Source: Zoogloeaceae bacterium (lineage in GTDB: Bacteria > Pseudomonadota > Gammaproteobacteria > Burkholderiales > Rhodocyclaceae). Taken from it: a stretch of 64,000 nucleotides of DNA. A program made the translations under genes and the position numbers. Shown in pieces: positions 1 to 7,554 of the stretch. The notes beneath the pieces were generated by a model that did no database searches, was not told where the DNA came from, and was given only the letters and a program-made list of their open reading frames with translations. The DNA lies in contig JACKMC010000006.1 of NCBI GenBank assembly GCA_024235595.1, positions 1 to 64,000 on the forward strand, in the 5' to 3' direction. The stretch's first letter is position 1; every line of letters begins with the position of its first letter.

Positions 1-338
1 CCTCCGTAGCCGACGTGAGTTGGAGCGCGCGCGGAAGCCACCATTCGTTTGAGCGTGCCACTGTTCGCGGACGACTGACAGCTTTGTGAGGGTGCCGGCC
101 GTTGGACGTCGGCTTGCGGCGGCAGGAGTCCGGCGACTTGCGGACTGTCGCCAGCTCTCTGACGATCGCATTCTAGCGGCTGCCCGATGCCGGAACCGGC
201 TGGATGACGCACGGGAGCATGTCGGTCGGAACGGACGATCAGCATGCGTGGCGCAATCGGCTGGCGTGTGATCCGAGAACCGCCTCTGCTCAGAGATCTG
301 AATGCTATAAAGAGAGACCTGACCCTTCGCTTCCCCTG
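1..338. other. Gene-free stretch at the window edge
   Basis: No reading frame here looks like a protein. The short open frames have biased, repetitive composition without recognisable motifs. The only structured part is at 304-327, on the complementary strand, which resembles the repeat tail found again near 6811-6832 (see findings). Confidence 0.4.
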
Positions 339-548
339 ATCTGTTTCCTCGCCCTGGTGCTCTACCGGGTAATGTGCATGCGCCTCAAAGCAAGCGGAAG
401 CAGCGTAAGCCCGAAAACCGCGCTGGAACTGCTTCGCCGCATCCAGAAGCACAGCGCCACCATCGGCGAGCGCGCCTACACCGGCATCAGCAAGACCACC
501 CCGGAGCAACTTGATCTGTTCGCAGCCATGAGCCTTCCGAAGCCGTAG
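339..548 (+). pseudogene. IS1634-like transposase, C-terminal remnant
   Basis: This is the last ~70 codons of a DDE transposase of the IS4 superfamily, most like IS1634. The recognisable signature is the helix FLALVLYRVMCMRLK, followed by a segment around TALELLRRIQKH and the terminal TTPEQLDLF. A full-length enzyme of this family has more than 500 residues, so the catalytic DDE core is missing. The frame is open further upstream, but the residues before about 339 do not fit the family. A second, diverged tail of the same family lies at 5105-5299 on the other strand. The family assignment is from memory of the conserved tail; the exact IS is not known. Confidence 0.55.
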
Positions 549-673
549 AAACGGCTTGGAGTGTTGTTTTTGCTTGTCGGGTACAACTAATATCAAGCAC
601 TTACGCGACTAACTTCGGAACTTGGGGTGCGGGGCCAAATCTCCCGTTGCACCCTGACGGGCACAGGATCGGA

Positions 674-1423
674 TCACCCTCGCCGCTGTCTCGTCACCGC
701 GCCTATCAGCCCAAGGCCGGCCAGCAGCATTGCCCAGGTATCGGCTTCGGGGACCGCGGCGACACCGACATCACCAGGGCTCACGGCCCAAGCGTATCGG
801 CCGTCGAGGCCGATGGTTGCACCTTGGAAGCCGCTACTCATCACGAAGTACTCACCGGTGCCATTTGGAAGGTAGTGGTAGGAGGAGGCTTGGAGATTGC
901 TGAAGGGCCCGACATTGTCGAGGCAGGTGTTGGACGATGACACGTAGCAGTTGGTCGCTATGCCGGCCGGGGTGAACAAGCCCGGGTTGCCAAGGTTGTT
1001 GTAGTACATGTAGGCCATTTCACTGCTCGTGCTGCCCGCGTAGAGCGTTCCCGGCGCGCTGAAGTTGAAGCCTTTGTCGCTGCTGCCATCGTTCGTGAGG
1101 TTGAAATTGAAGCTGACGCCATTGGCAGCTTCGATAGTGGGCAGGCGCCAGTTGTCGTAGACATGGAGGCCATCGGTAAAGCTGAGGCCAGCGGCCCAGA
1201 GGAAGGCCTGATTGGCCGTCATCAGGCCGTCGGCGTCGTAGCCTGAAGTCTTGGCGTAGTTGGCGTCGGCCAGCCAGGTGATGTCGAGAACGGTGTCGTA
1301 ATAGGCCTCGAAGCTATCGATGCTGCCGTTGAGGTCGCGCCCTTGCAGGGCGGCGTGGGCTGCGCCCGAACCAAGGCTGAGGACGATGACGGTGGATGCG
1401 ATTACGGTATTGAGGGTGTTCAT
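674..1423 (-). CDS. PEP-CTERM sorted exported protein (paralogue 1)
   Basis: A 249-aa exported protein. An N-terminal signal peptide (residues 1-25, ending AHA) is followed by a globular part with the segment LDITWLADANYAKTSGYDADG, seen in DUF1566-like exported proteins. The C-terminus is a sorting signal: VPEADTWAMLLAGLGLIGA, a hydrophobic helix, then Arg-rich RQRRG. Such tails are recognised by exosortase, cleaved and linked to the surface or exopolysaccharide matrix. The start is supported by a GGAG about 6 bases upstream. The next gene on the same strand (1517-2251) is a paralogue with a near-identical tail. No exosortase gene is in this window. The molecular function of the globular part is unknown. 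Confidence 0.8.
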   Translation of the reverse strand: MNTLNTVIASTVIVLSLGSGAAHAALQGRDLNGSIDSFEAYYDTVLDITWLADANYAKTSGYDADGLMTANQAFLWAAGLSFTDGLHVYDNWRLPTIEAANGVSFNFNLTNDGSSDKGFNFSAPGTLYAGSTSSEMAYMYYNNLGNPGLFTPAGIATNCYVSSSNTCLDNVGPFSNLQASSYHYLPNGTGEYFVMSSGFQGATIGLDGRYAWAVSPGDVGVAAVPEADTWAMLLAGLGLIGAVTRQRRG

Positions 1424-1516
1424 GCTGGGCTCCGGCTATGAGAGTATTTACGTCCGGGTTGGGCAAGGTGATGGCCCGCCGTCGTTTCAAGGGAACAGGT
1501 CACTCGAAGCGGAAGT

Positions 1517-2251
1517 TCACTCACGCCGCCGTCTCGTCACCGCCCCAATCAGCCCAAGGCCAGCCAGCAGCATTGCCCAGGTGTCCGCTTCGGGGACCGC
1601 AGCGACATCGCCGGATCGAACGGCCAACGCATAATGATAATTTTCGTATTTGTGCCCAAACATGACATAGCTCGTCTTGGCGACCAGCTGGCGGCCACTC
1701 CAGGCCTCGAAGAGCCACGGCTGAATATCAGCAGCCATAGGCCCGAACGTCATGTTCGCTCCAGCGAACCAATATCCGGAGCGTTGGAAATTGATGAAGG
1801 AGCCCGTATTGACCAGGCCGGAATCAGCCTGAAGGCCGCCCGTGCTGGTGTATTTCGACTTGTTGCCTAGTTCTGCGAAAAACAGGTGCGCCATCTCTCC
1901 GCCAGTTGTCGGGTCGACGTTGTAGCCGCATATGCCGCCGCTGTAGGCGGAGCTGCTACAGATTGAGTCGTTGTCATAGGGGAGGAAAGGCATCCGCCAA
2001 TCGCTGTAATCCACGTTGCGGACGCTGTCGTGGAAAACCAGGTTGGCAGCCCAGGTGGTGGCCTCCTCCCAGGTCATCTGTCCGTCGACGTCGTAACCGC
2101 TGGTCTTGGCGTAATTCGTATCCTGCAGCCAGGTGACGTCGAGATCGGTGTCGTAGATCAGGCCGCCGCCGCGGTCGAGGAGGGCGGCGTGGGCTGCGCC
2201 ACTCAGGGTAAGACTTGCCAGAAGGGCCAGGATGGGTGGTTTCTTGTACAT
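1517..2251 (-). CDS. PEP-CTERM sorted exported protein (paralogue 2)
   Basis: A 244-aa paralogue of the neighbouring gene at 674-1423. The order is the same: signal peptide (MYKKPPILALLASL...AHA), a segment LDVTWLQDTNYAKTSGYDVDG matching the paralogue, and the C-terminal VPEADTWAMLLAGLGLIGAV-TRRRRE sorting signal. An in-frame ATG 39 bases further upstream exists, but the chosen ATG has an AAGAGAGA ribosome-binding site at good spacing and begins directly with the signal peptide. The middle carries four cysteines (CSSSAYSGGICGYN and nearby) that the other copy lacks in this arrangement. Likely anchored outside the cell after exosortase processing; function unknown. Confidence 0.8.
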   Translation of the reverse strand: MYKKPPILALLASLTLSGAAHAALLDRGGGLIYDTDLDVTWLQDTNYAKTSGYDVDGQMTWEEATTWAANLVFHDSVRNVDYSDWRMPFLPYDNDSICSSSAYSGGICGYNVDPTTGGEMAHLFFAELGNKSKYTSTGGLQADSGLVNTGSFINFQRSGYWFAGANMTFGPMAADIQPWLFEAWSGRQLVAKTSYVMFGHKYENYHYALAVRSGDVAAVPEADTWAMLLAGLGLIGAVTRRRRE

Positions 2252-2525
2252 GGTGCGGTCTCTCTTGTTACGGAGTTGGTGGGCGCTCAATCGCCGCGCG
2301 GCAAATAAGGGCCCTGGACAGGAACGAACGCATGGTCTTCGGCTGGCTCGCGGCCGTCAATAATGCGCGAGGACTAGTGGGCGCCCTTGGGGAAACGCTG
2401 AGTCGGGCGCTATTTTTCTAAGAGGCACGGACGTAGCGGGCTTGCCTGCGGTATCTTTGGCGACGAGTCGTCGGCGCTGCGTTGCACCTGGCCGGGCCCA
2501 TTGTGCTTAACCGTGAATATTCATC

Positions 2526-3146
2526 ATGAAGTTCCTGCTCGTCGACGACCATGCCTTGTTGCGCCATGGCCTGCGCCTGCTACTGGACAGGCTTTCTGGC
2601 GGCCATGTGTTTCTCGAGGCGGGAAATTGCGCTGAAGCATTTGCTGCAGCGTCCGTTCACGGGGACATCGATCTCATCTTGCTGGATTTGGCCTTGCCCG
2701 ACCTGAACGGGCTGGATGGCCTGGTGCGCCTACGGGAGATCTGCCCGACCACGCCGGTGGTATTGATGTCGGCGAACGAAAATTCGCACATCATTCTCGA
2801 CGGCCTGCGCCGCGGAGCCCAGGGCTTTATCCCGAAATCCTCCAGCCTCGATGTGATGGCACGGGCGTTGCAGGTAGTGCTGGCTGGCGGCGTCTATGTG
2901 CCGACGGCCGGGGTGGAAGGCCGTGCCGAACCGTCGCCCGAGAACCGCACGCTCACCGCGCGGCAACGCGAGGTATTGGCGCTGCTGGTGAAAGATATGT
3001 CGAACAAGGAAATTGCCCGGGCCCTGGACATGCGCGTCAATACGGTGCGGGTGCATGTGGCGGCCATCCTCAAGATCCTCGATGTCGAAAACCGGAACGA
3101 CGCGGCACGCGTTGCGCTGGGCATGGGGGTGGCGGATGGTGGATGA
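2526..3146 (+). CDS. LuxR/NarL-family response regulator
   Basis: A 206-aa two-domain transcription regulator. The receiver domain occupies residues 1-118: acidic pair Asp7-Asp8, predicted phospho-acceptor Asp54 (in LILLDLALPDL) and Lys near residue 103 (IPKSS). A GerE/LuxR helix-turn-helix follows (residues ~142-203: LTARQREVLALL, MSNKEIARALDM, NTVRVHVAAIL). It overlaps the following hybrid kinase gene by 11 bases, so the two are probably co-translated and the kinase is the likely partner. No strong ribosome-binding site is visible at this ATG. The target genes are unknown; the divergent PEP-CTERM genes are the nearest candidates. Confidence 0.88.
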   Translation: MKFLLVDDHALLRHGLRLLLDRLSGGHVFLEAGNCAEAFAAASVHGDIDLILLDLALPDLNGLDGLVRLREICPTTPVVLMSANENSHIILDGLRRGAQGFIPKSSSLDVMARALQVVLAGGVYVPTAGVEGRAEPSPENRTLTARQREVLALLVKDMSNKEIARALDMRVNTVRVHVAAILKILDVENRNDAARVALGMGVADGG

Positions 3147-4923
3147 GATATCAGCAGAGCAGCGCTTTCAGGCCCGAATTCAAGATGAACAGATCGCGTT
3201 GCTGTTCCGCCACATACCCCTCGCGCAGGCCACCAACCTGCTGGTGGCGACCGCGTTGGTCTGGTTCTTGTGGCATGTCATTCCGCACGGCATCCTGATT
3301 GCCTGGTGGATAGCCAACTGCCTGGTCATCGGGTTGAGGTTTGGACTGACGGTCAGCTACCGGCGCCGCGCTGACGACTCACGGGTCGCGTGGCATGCGC
3401 TGATGACCGTGGGCGCGGTGTTCTCCGGGGTTACCTGGGGCTCTGCAGGCGTGTTGTTCTTTGTTCCCGATTCGGCCTCCACGCTTACTTTTCTGACCAT
3501 CATTCTGGCCGGCATGTCCGCCGGCTCGATTGCCTCCCTCTCGTCGTGGCCGCCGGCACAGTACTCCTATACCGTTCTGACCATGATGCCGATCGCGTTG
3601 CGCTATCTGCTGGAAGGCGGCGATCTGTGGAGTCTGGGGCTGATGTGCCTGTTCTATCTGGCCAATGTGCTCCTCTTCTCGCGCCAACTGTCCCGCGCAC
3701 TCATCGACTCCATGCGATTGCGGCTCGAAAAGCAGAAACTGGTGCAGCAACTGCGCGAGGAGATGTCCGCTTCGGAAGCGGCACGAGCACGCGCCGAAGA
3801 GGCGAATCTGGCCAAGTCGAAGTTTCTTGCCGCCGCCAGCCACGATCTGCGCCAGCCCTTACAAGCGATGAACCTTTTTATCGAAGCGCTGCGCAATGAA
3901 AGGGATCCCCAGCGCGCCGGGCCGGTATGGGTTCACCTGAGCGCTTCGGCGCAAGCGCTGGAGGGATTGCTCAATGAACTGCTCGACATTTCCAGGCTGG
4001 AGGCCGGGCTGCTTGACCCACAACTCCGGATAGTTTCCCTGCAGGAGGTATTCGATGCACTGGAGCGGGAACTGGAGCCGCTGGCGGAAGAGAAGGGGAT
4101 CGAACTGGGCTTCGTCGCAACGCGCCTCAAGGTTGCGAGTGATCGCAACATGCTGAGCCGCATCCTGCGCAACATCATTTCCAATGCAATCCGATATACG
4201 GAGCAGGGCGCGGTGCTTGTGGGTTGTCGCCGCAAGGACGGCCGCGTCGCCATTGCCATATGCGACACCGGGCCCGGGATCGAGCCGGAATTTCACCAAG
4301 CCATCTTCCGCGAGTTCTATCAGCTGCGGAACCCTGAGCGTGATCGGCGCAAGGGGCTGGGGCTGGGTCTCGCTATTGTCGATGGTCTGTGCCGCATTCT
4401 GGATCACCCCCTTGAACTCAAGTCCAGGGTGGGTCATGGCTCGACATTCCTTGTCCATGTCCCGATTGCCGCGGGGGAGGTGGCGCACCTTGAGGAAATC
4501 GAGGCGAGCGTATCCGCAAGCCTGCACGGCTATGCCATTCTGGTGGTCGATGATGAGCCGGCCATTCGCCAGGCAATGGCCAAGGTTCTGGGCGGCTGGG
4601 GCTGCCAGGTACTTGCTGCCGAAAGTGCGCAGGACGCGCTGTCGCAGCTGGCCACCTCTGGCTTTTTGCCGGACGCGATCATTGCCGATTATCGGTTGCG
4701 CGAGGGGCGCTCCGGAACCGAGGCCATTGCCGACATCAGGCGCGCCCTCGGCCGGGCCGTGCCGGCAGCAATCCTGACTGGCGATACGGCCCCGGCAAGG
4801 CTGCGCGAAGCCAGCGCCAGCGGCCTCATGTTGTTGCACAAGCCGGTTCAGCCTGCGCGATTACGGTCGGTCCTGTCCGTATGGCGCCTGGACCTGTCTG
4901 CTTCGGTGTCGCAAGTACAGTAG
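3136..4923 (+). CDS. Membrane hybrid histidine kinase with C-terminal receiver
   Basis: A 595-aa sensor. An N-terminal region with several predicted membrane helices (about residues 28-195) and a short coiled coil leads into a HisKA domain with phospho-accepting His236 in AAASHDLRQPLQAMN. A HATPase domain follows (NIISNAIRYTEQG; DTGPGIEPE; KGLGLGLAIVDGL), then a receiver domain from about residue 470 with VVDDEP and phospho-acceptor Asp518. No periplasmic sensing domain is obvious, so the membrane part itself may sense. The ATG at 3136 was chosen because the open frame upstream of it is only the shadow of the preceding regulator gene. The 11-base overlap with that LuxR regulator suggests a phosphorelay pair. 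Confidence 0.87.
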   Translation: MVDEISAEQRFQARIQDEQIALLFRHIPLAQATNLLVATALVWFLWHVIPHGILIAWWIANCLVIGLRFGLTVSYRRRADDSRVAWHALMTVGAVFSGVTWGSAGVLFFVPDSASTLTFLTIILAGMSAGSIASLSSWPPAQYSYTVLTMMPIALRYLLEGGDLWSLGLMCLFYLANVLLFSRQLSRALIDSMRLRLEKQKLVQQLREEMSASEAARARAEEANLAKSKFLAAASHDLRQPLQAMNLFIEALRNERDPQRAGPVWVHLSASAQALEGLLNELLDISRLEAGLLDPQLRIVSLQEVFDALERELEPLAEEKGIELGFVATRLKVASDRNMLSRILRNIISNAIRYTEQGAVLVGCRRKDGRVAIAICDTGPGIEPEFHQAIFREFYQLRNPERDRRKGLGLGLAIVDGLCRILDHPLELKSRVGHGSTFLVHVPIAAGEVAHLEEIEASVSASLHGYAILVVDDEPAIRQAMAKVLGGWGCQVLAAESAQDALSQLATSGFLPDAIIADYRLREGRSGTEAIADIRRALGRAVPAAILTGDTAPARLREASASGLMLLHKPVQPARLRSVLSVWRLDLSASVSQVQ

Positions 4924-5104
4924 GCAAGCTGCTGACCAGATCTGGCGTAACCCTCTGTGGCAATCGCGGTGCGATGGTCACATTGGACGTTTGTCGAATC
5001 CGAATGAACTGCTACCGGTTGCGACGACACGACTTGATCGCCGGGGCTCGACAGTCAATCGCGTAACTATCTGATTTCGTTGAAGCCGGCTTCAGAAAAT
5101 GCCA

Positions 5105-5299
5105 CTACGAGAGCGTCAGTTGCTCGGGAGTAGTCGGTTTTCTTACCCCAAGGGCATCAAAGACCTCGCTTTGCACGGTGTTGATCGTGGACACCCCCGC
5201 ACGCGGTTCGCCGCCGTTGAGACGAACCCGATGATGCTGGATGCGTTGCAGTTGCTCGAGCGCCCGCTCGGGCGTGAGCCCGGTGTTGGATCCGCTCAC
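5105..5299 (-). pseudogene. IS1634-like transposase, C-terminal remnant
   Basis: The last ~64 codons of an IS4/IS1634-type transposase: TPERALEQLQRIQHHRV, then GVSTINTVQSEVFDALG and the terminal KPTTPEQLTL. It aligns with the tail at 339-548 (SPKTALELLRRIQ ... TTPEQLDLF) but is clearly a different, longer variant. The catalytic part is gone; upstream of it lie GGGGTC repeats (5302-5371) and a RAYT remnant. It does not encode a functional enzyme. Confidence 0.55.
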
Positions 5300-5301
5300 G
5301 C

Positions 5302-5371
5302 GAGAGCGGGGTCACCCGAGATCGGGGTCCGAGATTGGGGTCACCCATTAGCCACCCCAGAGATCGGGGTC
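5302..5371. repeat. Short GAGAKYGGGGTC repeats (REP-like)
   Basis: Four near-identical 12-base units, GAGA(G/T)(C/T)GGGGTC, at 5302-5313, 5318-5329, 5331-5342 and 5360-5371; the first and third are followed by ACCC. They sit immediately before a RAYT remnant, which is where REP repeats recognised by such transposases are normally found. The same GGGGTC core recurs before the other two RAYT remnants (near 6954 and 9415). Confidence 0.6.
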
Positions 5372-5400
5372 TAGAAGAAAAGCATTTTCCATATCTTCAC

Positions 5401-5755
5401 CTACACTCGATCCACGAGCCGACCTTCGCGAATGAAATTCTGTAGCGCCCTGTCCCAAGTGACGTCGTGTGGTGATCGTGGCGAGGCGGTCAACGAGGAC
5501 GACGAGGGCCGCGAGCGGCTTCTGGACATCCTCGGGCAGGTTGTCACGGCGTTCAACGGGATCTGCCATGCCGCTTGGCTGATGGGCGCGCACTGCCGCC
5601 TGCCGGGCGAAACGCCTGGCGGCAGTCTGTCGAAGGGCATGCGGCGGTTGAACGGCGCCTTCACCCAAGCGCGCAGTGGCGTCGCAGGACGGGTGTGGAA
5701 GGGGCTGCATGCGGGGCGTGCCGCAGAAATTCGTTCGCGTTGTTGTGAGGGGCAA
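5401..5755 (+). pseudogene. REP-associated tyrosine transposase (RAYT), decayed copy A
   Basis: Translation gives RPSRMKFCSALSQVTS-CGDRGE, then EDDEGRERLLDILGQVV, then LMGAHCRLPGETPGGSLSKG and MRRLNGAFTQ. This follows the Y1/HUH RAYT family (RPLRLEFPGALYHVTSRGDRRE ... LMDNHYHLLVETP ... LSKGMRQLNGVYTQ). The catalytic His-hydrophobic-His is broken (HCR instead of HYH), the YHV His is Gln, the expected ATG is lost, and the C-terminal Tyr helix region is replaced by an unrelated tail. It cannot be active. Copies B (6989) and C (9464) share the same upstream sequence (ACACTCGATCC). Confidence 0.75.
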
Positions 5756-6341
5756 TTGGTGATCTCATTTGCCGCTATTGATGCAATGCGGATGGATCTG
5801 GCCTTTCGCTCTGGTGGGTCCCGTACCCCTGCGCGCTACGCCTGACAGCGCACTTTCCGCGCCGGGCTGCCGCGTTCGTGCGTTTGGCGGGGACCGCCGC
5901 GATCCCAATTGCAGCGTTTGCCAAAGGCCGTGAAATCGGGCTTGAAAGTCAGGGCCGATGAGCTATTTTCAGCTTGTAAGGCACGGAAAGGTCCGACAGC
6001 CTTGCAGGGCAGCCGCCCACCCGGGCGAGATCATTCCGCAGGTCCATCGCGTCGCCGGTCATGGCTTCACAATGCACCCGGCCCCGATCGATGCACCAGC
6101 GCAAACCCCGCCCTTGCCGCCAGCGAGTTTCCCTGCCTGTTGAAATCGTGTCGCCGGAATGACCGTGATGGGGCGTTCCGCCGGGGCGACGATTCATTTT
6201 TCCGGGTGCGCTCCGGCGCACCGGGGGTGACGCTCGTCGCCGCGCTGTAGAAGCATGTCGCTCGAAAGGAGGGTGTATCGCCACACACCGCTGGCACCGT
6301 CGCAGGTCAATTGGATGTTTTGTGTTTCGAGGAAGATTGAA
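5756..6341. other. Gene-free stretch after RAYT remnant A
   Basis: About 590 bases without a supportable gene. Open frames on both strands are rich in Arg/Pro/Ala and show no domain or secretion features. The last 25 bases carry the ribosome-binding site for the gene at 6342. Confidence 0.4.
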
Positions 6342-6761
6342 ATGAATAAAAGAGACGTCCTAGCCATGCTGGTCTCTCTTGCATTCACCTCAGCCGTTTC
6401 ATTGGCACAGGCAGAGCAGGGGATCGATCCTGCAGTATCGAATGATGAGGGTGCTGCTGCCGAGGCATACTCGAGCAGTGGCGTTGCGCAATCAACACTG
6501 AAGCTTGCCGACAGCGACGAGTTCGAAGGTGGGCTCAACAGTGCCATCGAGTATCCCCGCCAACGGTTCCGTGAAGAGGCGAGCATCGAAGGGGGCCTCA
6601 ATAGCCCGATCGGCGTGCCCGCAAGCCACAACGCCGCGTCGCAAGGCGAGGACGGTGGTCTTGTGAAAGCTGGCTTCAGTCCGGCCAGTTCCAGGGGCGA
6701 CACGAGCGGAGGCAATTCCGACAGTGGCAATGCTGCCAGGTTTGAGCCTGACGATGACTGA
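6342..6761 (+). CDS. Small exported protein with EGGLNS repeats
   Basis: A 139-aa hypothetical protein. The ATG at 6342 is preceded by GAGGAAG at ideal spacing and starts a signal peptide (MNKRDVLAMLVSLAF...LAQA), so the longer upstream frame was rejected. The mature part is acidic, Gly/Ser/Asn-rich and probably unstructured. It contains an imperfect repeat: EFEGGLNSAIEYP, SIEGGLNSPIGVP and GEDGGLVKAGFSP, spaced about 26 residues apart. It ends in FEPDDD. I do not recognise the family. It stands alone between RAYT remnants A and B, so it may be part of acquired DNA. Confidence 0.6.
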   Translation: MNKRDVLAMLVSLAFTSAVSLAQAEQGIDPAVSNDEGAAAEAYSSSGVAQSTLKLADSDEFEGGLNSAIEYPRQRFREEASIEGGLNSPIGVPASHNAASQGEDGGLVKAGFSPASSRGDTSGGNSDSGNAARFEPDDD

Positions 6762-6784
6762 TCTGTAATCGTCTTGTGAAGTTC

Positions 6785-6816
6785 AGGAGCCAAGGGGTCA
6801 AGGAGCCAAGGGGTCA
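6785..6816. repeat. Tandem 16-base repeat next to RAYT B
   Basis: Two exact head-to-tail copies of aggagccaaggggtca (6785-6800, 6801-6816), followed by agtccaggtttgtagc. This end sequence resembles the complement of 304-327, so it is probably part of the REP family connected with the RAYT remnants. Confidence 0.6.
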
Positions 6817-6988
6817 AGTCCAGGTTTGTAGCGTCGGGCCGCGAGTTGATGCTGCACCAGCGGGCTTGGCCCCGCTATGCCTCTGGCCGATACCCAAGAG
6901 GGGTCGCAAAGAAACGAAAAGAAGTCCACAAACATCAGCAGCGGCGCCAAAGCGGGGTCGCCCATTCGCCGCCCTCTGCATCCCGACC

Positions 6989-7276
6989 GACACTCGATCC
7001 ATGAGCAGCGCTTCGCGACCGGAATTCTGCGCTGCCTGGTACGACGTGAGCTCGCGCGGGTGGTGCCGGTGGTCACTGGGTCTGCAATGCCTGCCGGCTG
7101 ATGGGCGAGCACTTCGGCCTGCCGACCGAAACGCTTGGCGGCAGTGCGTCGAAGCGCATGCGGCGCTTGAACGGTGTCTACACCCGAGCGCGCAGTCACG
7201 TCTCGGGACGGGCGCGGAAGATGCTGAAGGCGCCGCGGGCTGCAGTAATTCGTTCGCCCTGTCGTGCGGAGGAGGC
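6989..7276 (+). pseudogene. REP-associated tyrosine transposase (RAYT), decayed copy B
   Basis: The sequence opens with the same ACACTCGATCC and GAATTCTGCGCTGCC blocks as copy C. An internal deletion removes the DRREAIYEDDEDR region, and the frame then continues as LMGEHFGLPTETLGGSASKR-MRRLNGVYTRARS. The HUH motif is lost (HFG). Beyond that the tail (GRARKMLKAPRAAVIRSPC) matches the tail of copy A (GRVWKGLHAGRAAEIRSRC), although this is not a normal RAYT C-terminus. Copies A and B therefore come from an ancestor that was already truncated. A GGGGTCGCCCATTCGCC block precedes it at about 6954. Confidence 0.7.
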
Positions 7277-7554
7277 CAGCGGGTGGGCGCTTTTTCTCCG
7301 AGACACCGGAAGCCTTGCATCTGCGCAGAATTTCGGCCTCCGGGCCGGGCCGATGCCTTTCTCGCCGGGACGATGAACCGGGGAAAGGTCGATATGGCGG
7401 AAGGTTCGAACGCGACCGTGAGGTGGAAGAGCCGCGTCTGCTTGCGCGACCGGCTGCGCGTCGGGCCGCTTGGCCACGAGCGTGCGAAAGAGAATGCGCG
7501 CTTGGCGCTCGCCGATATATTCTCCCGACTTCTCGAAAAGCTGCGTTGAGCCCC
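7277..7554. other. Short gene-free stretch before the exported protein at 7555
   Basis: About 280 bases continuing after RAYT remnant B. The open frame running through it into the next gene is residual and has no signal peptide. I see no promoter I would defend. Confidence 0.35.
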
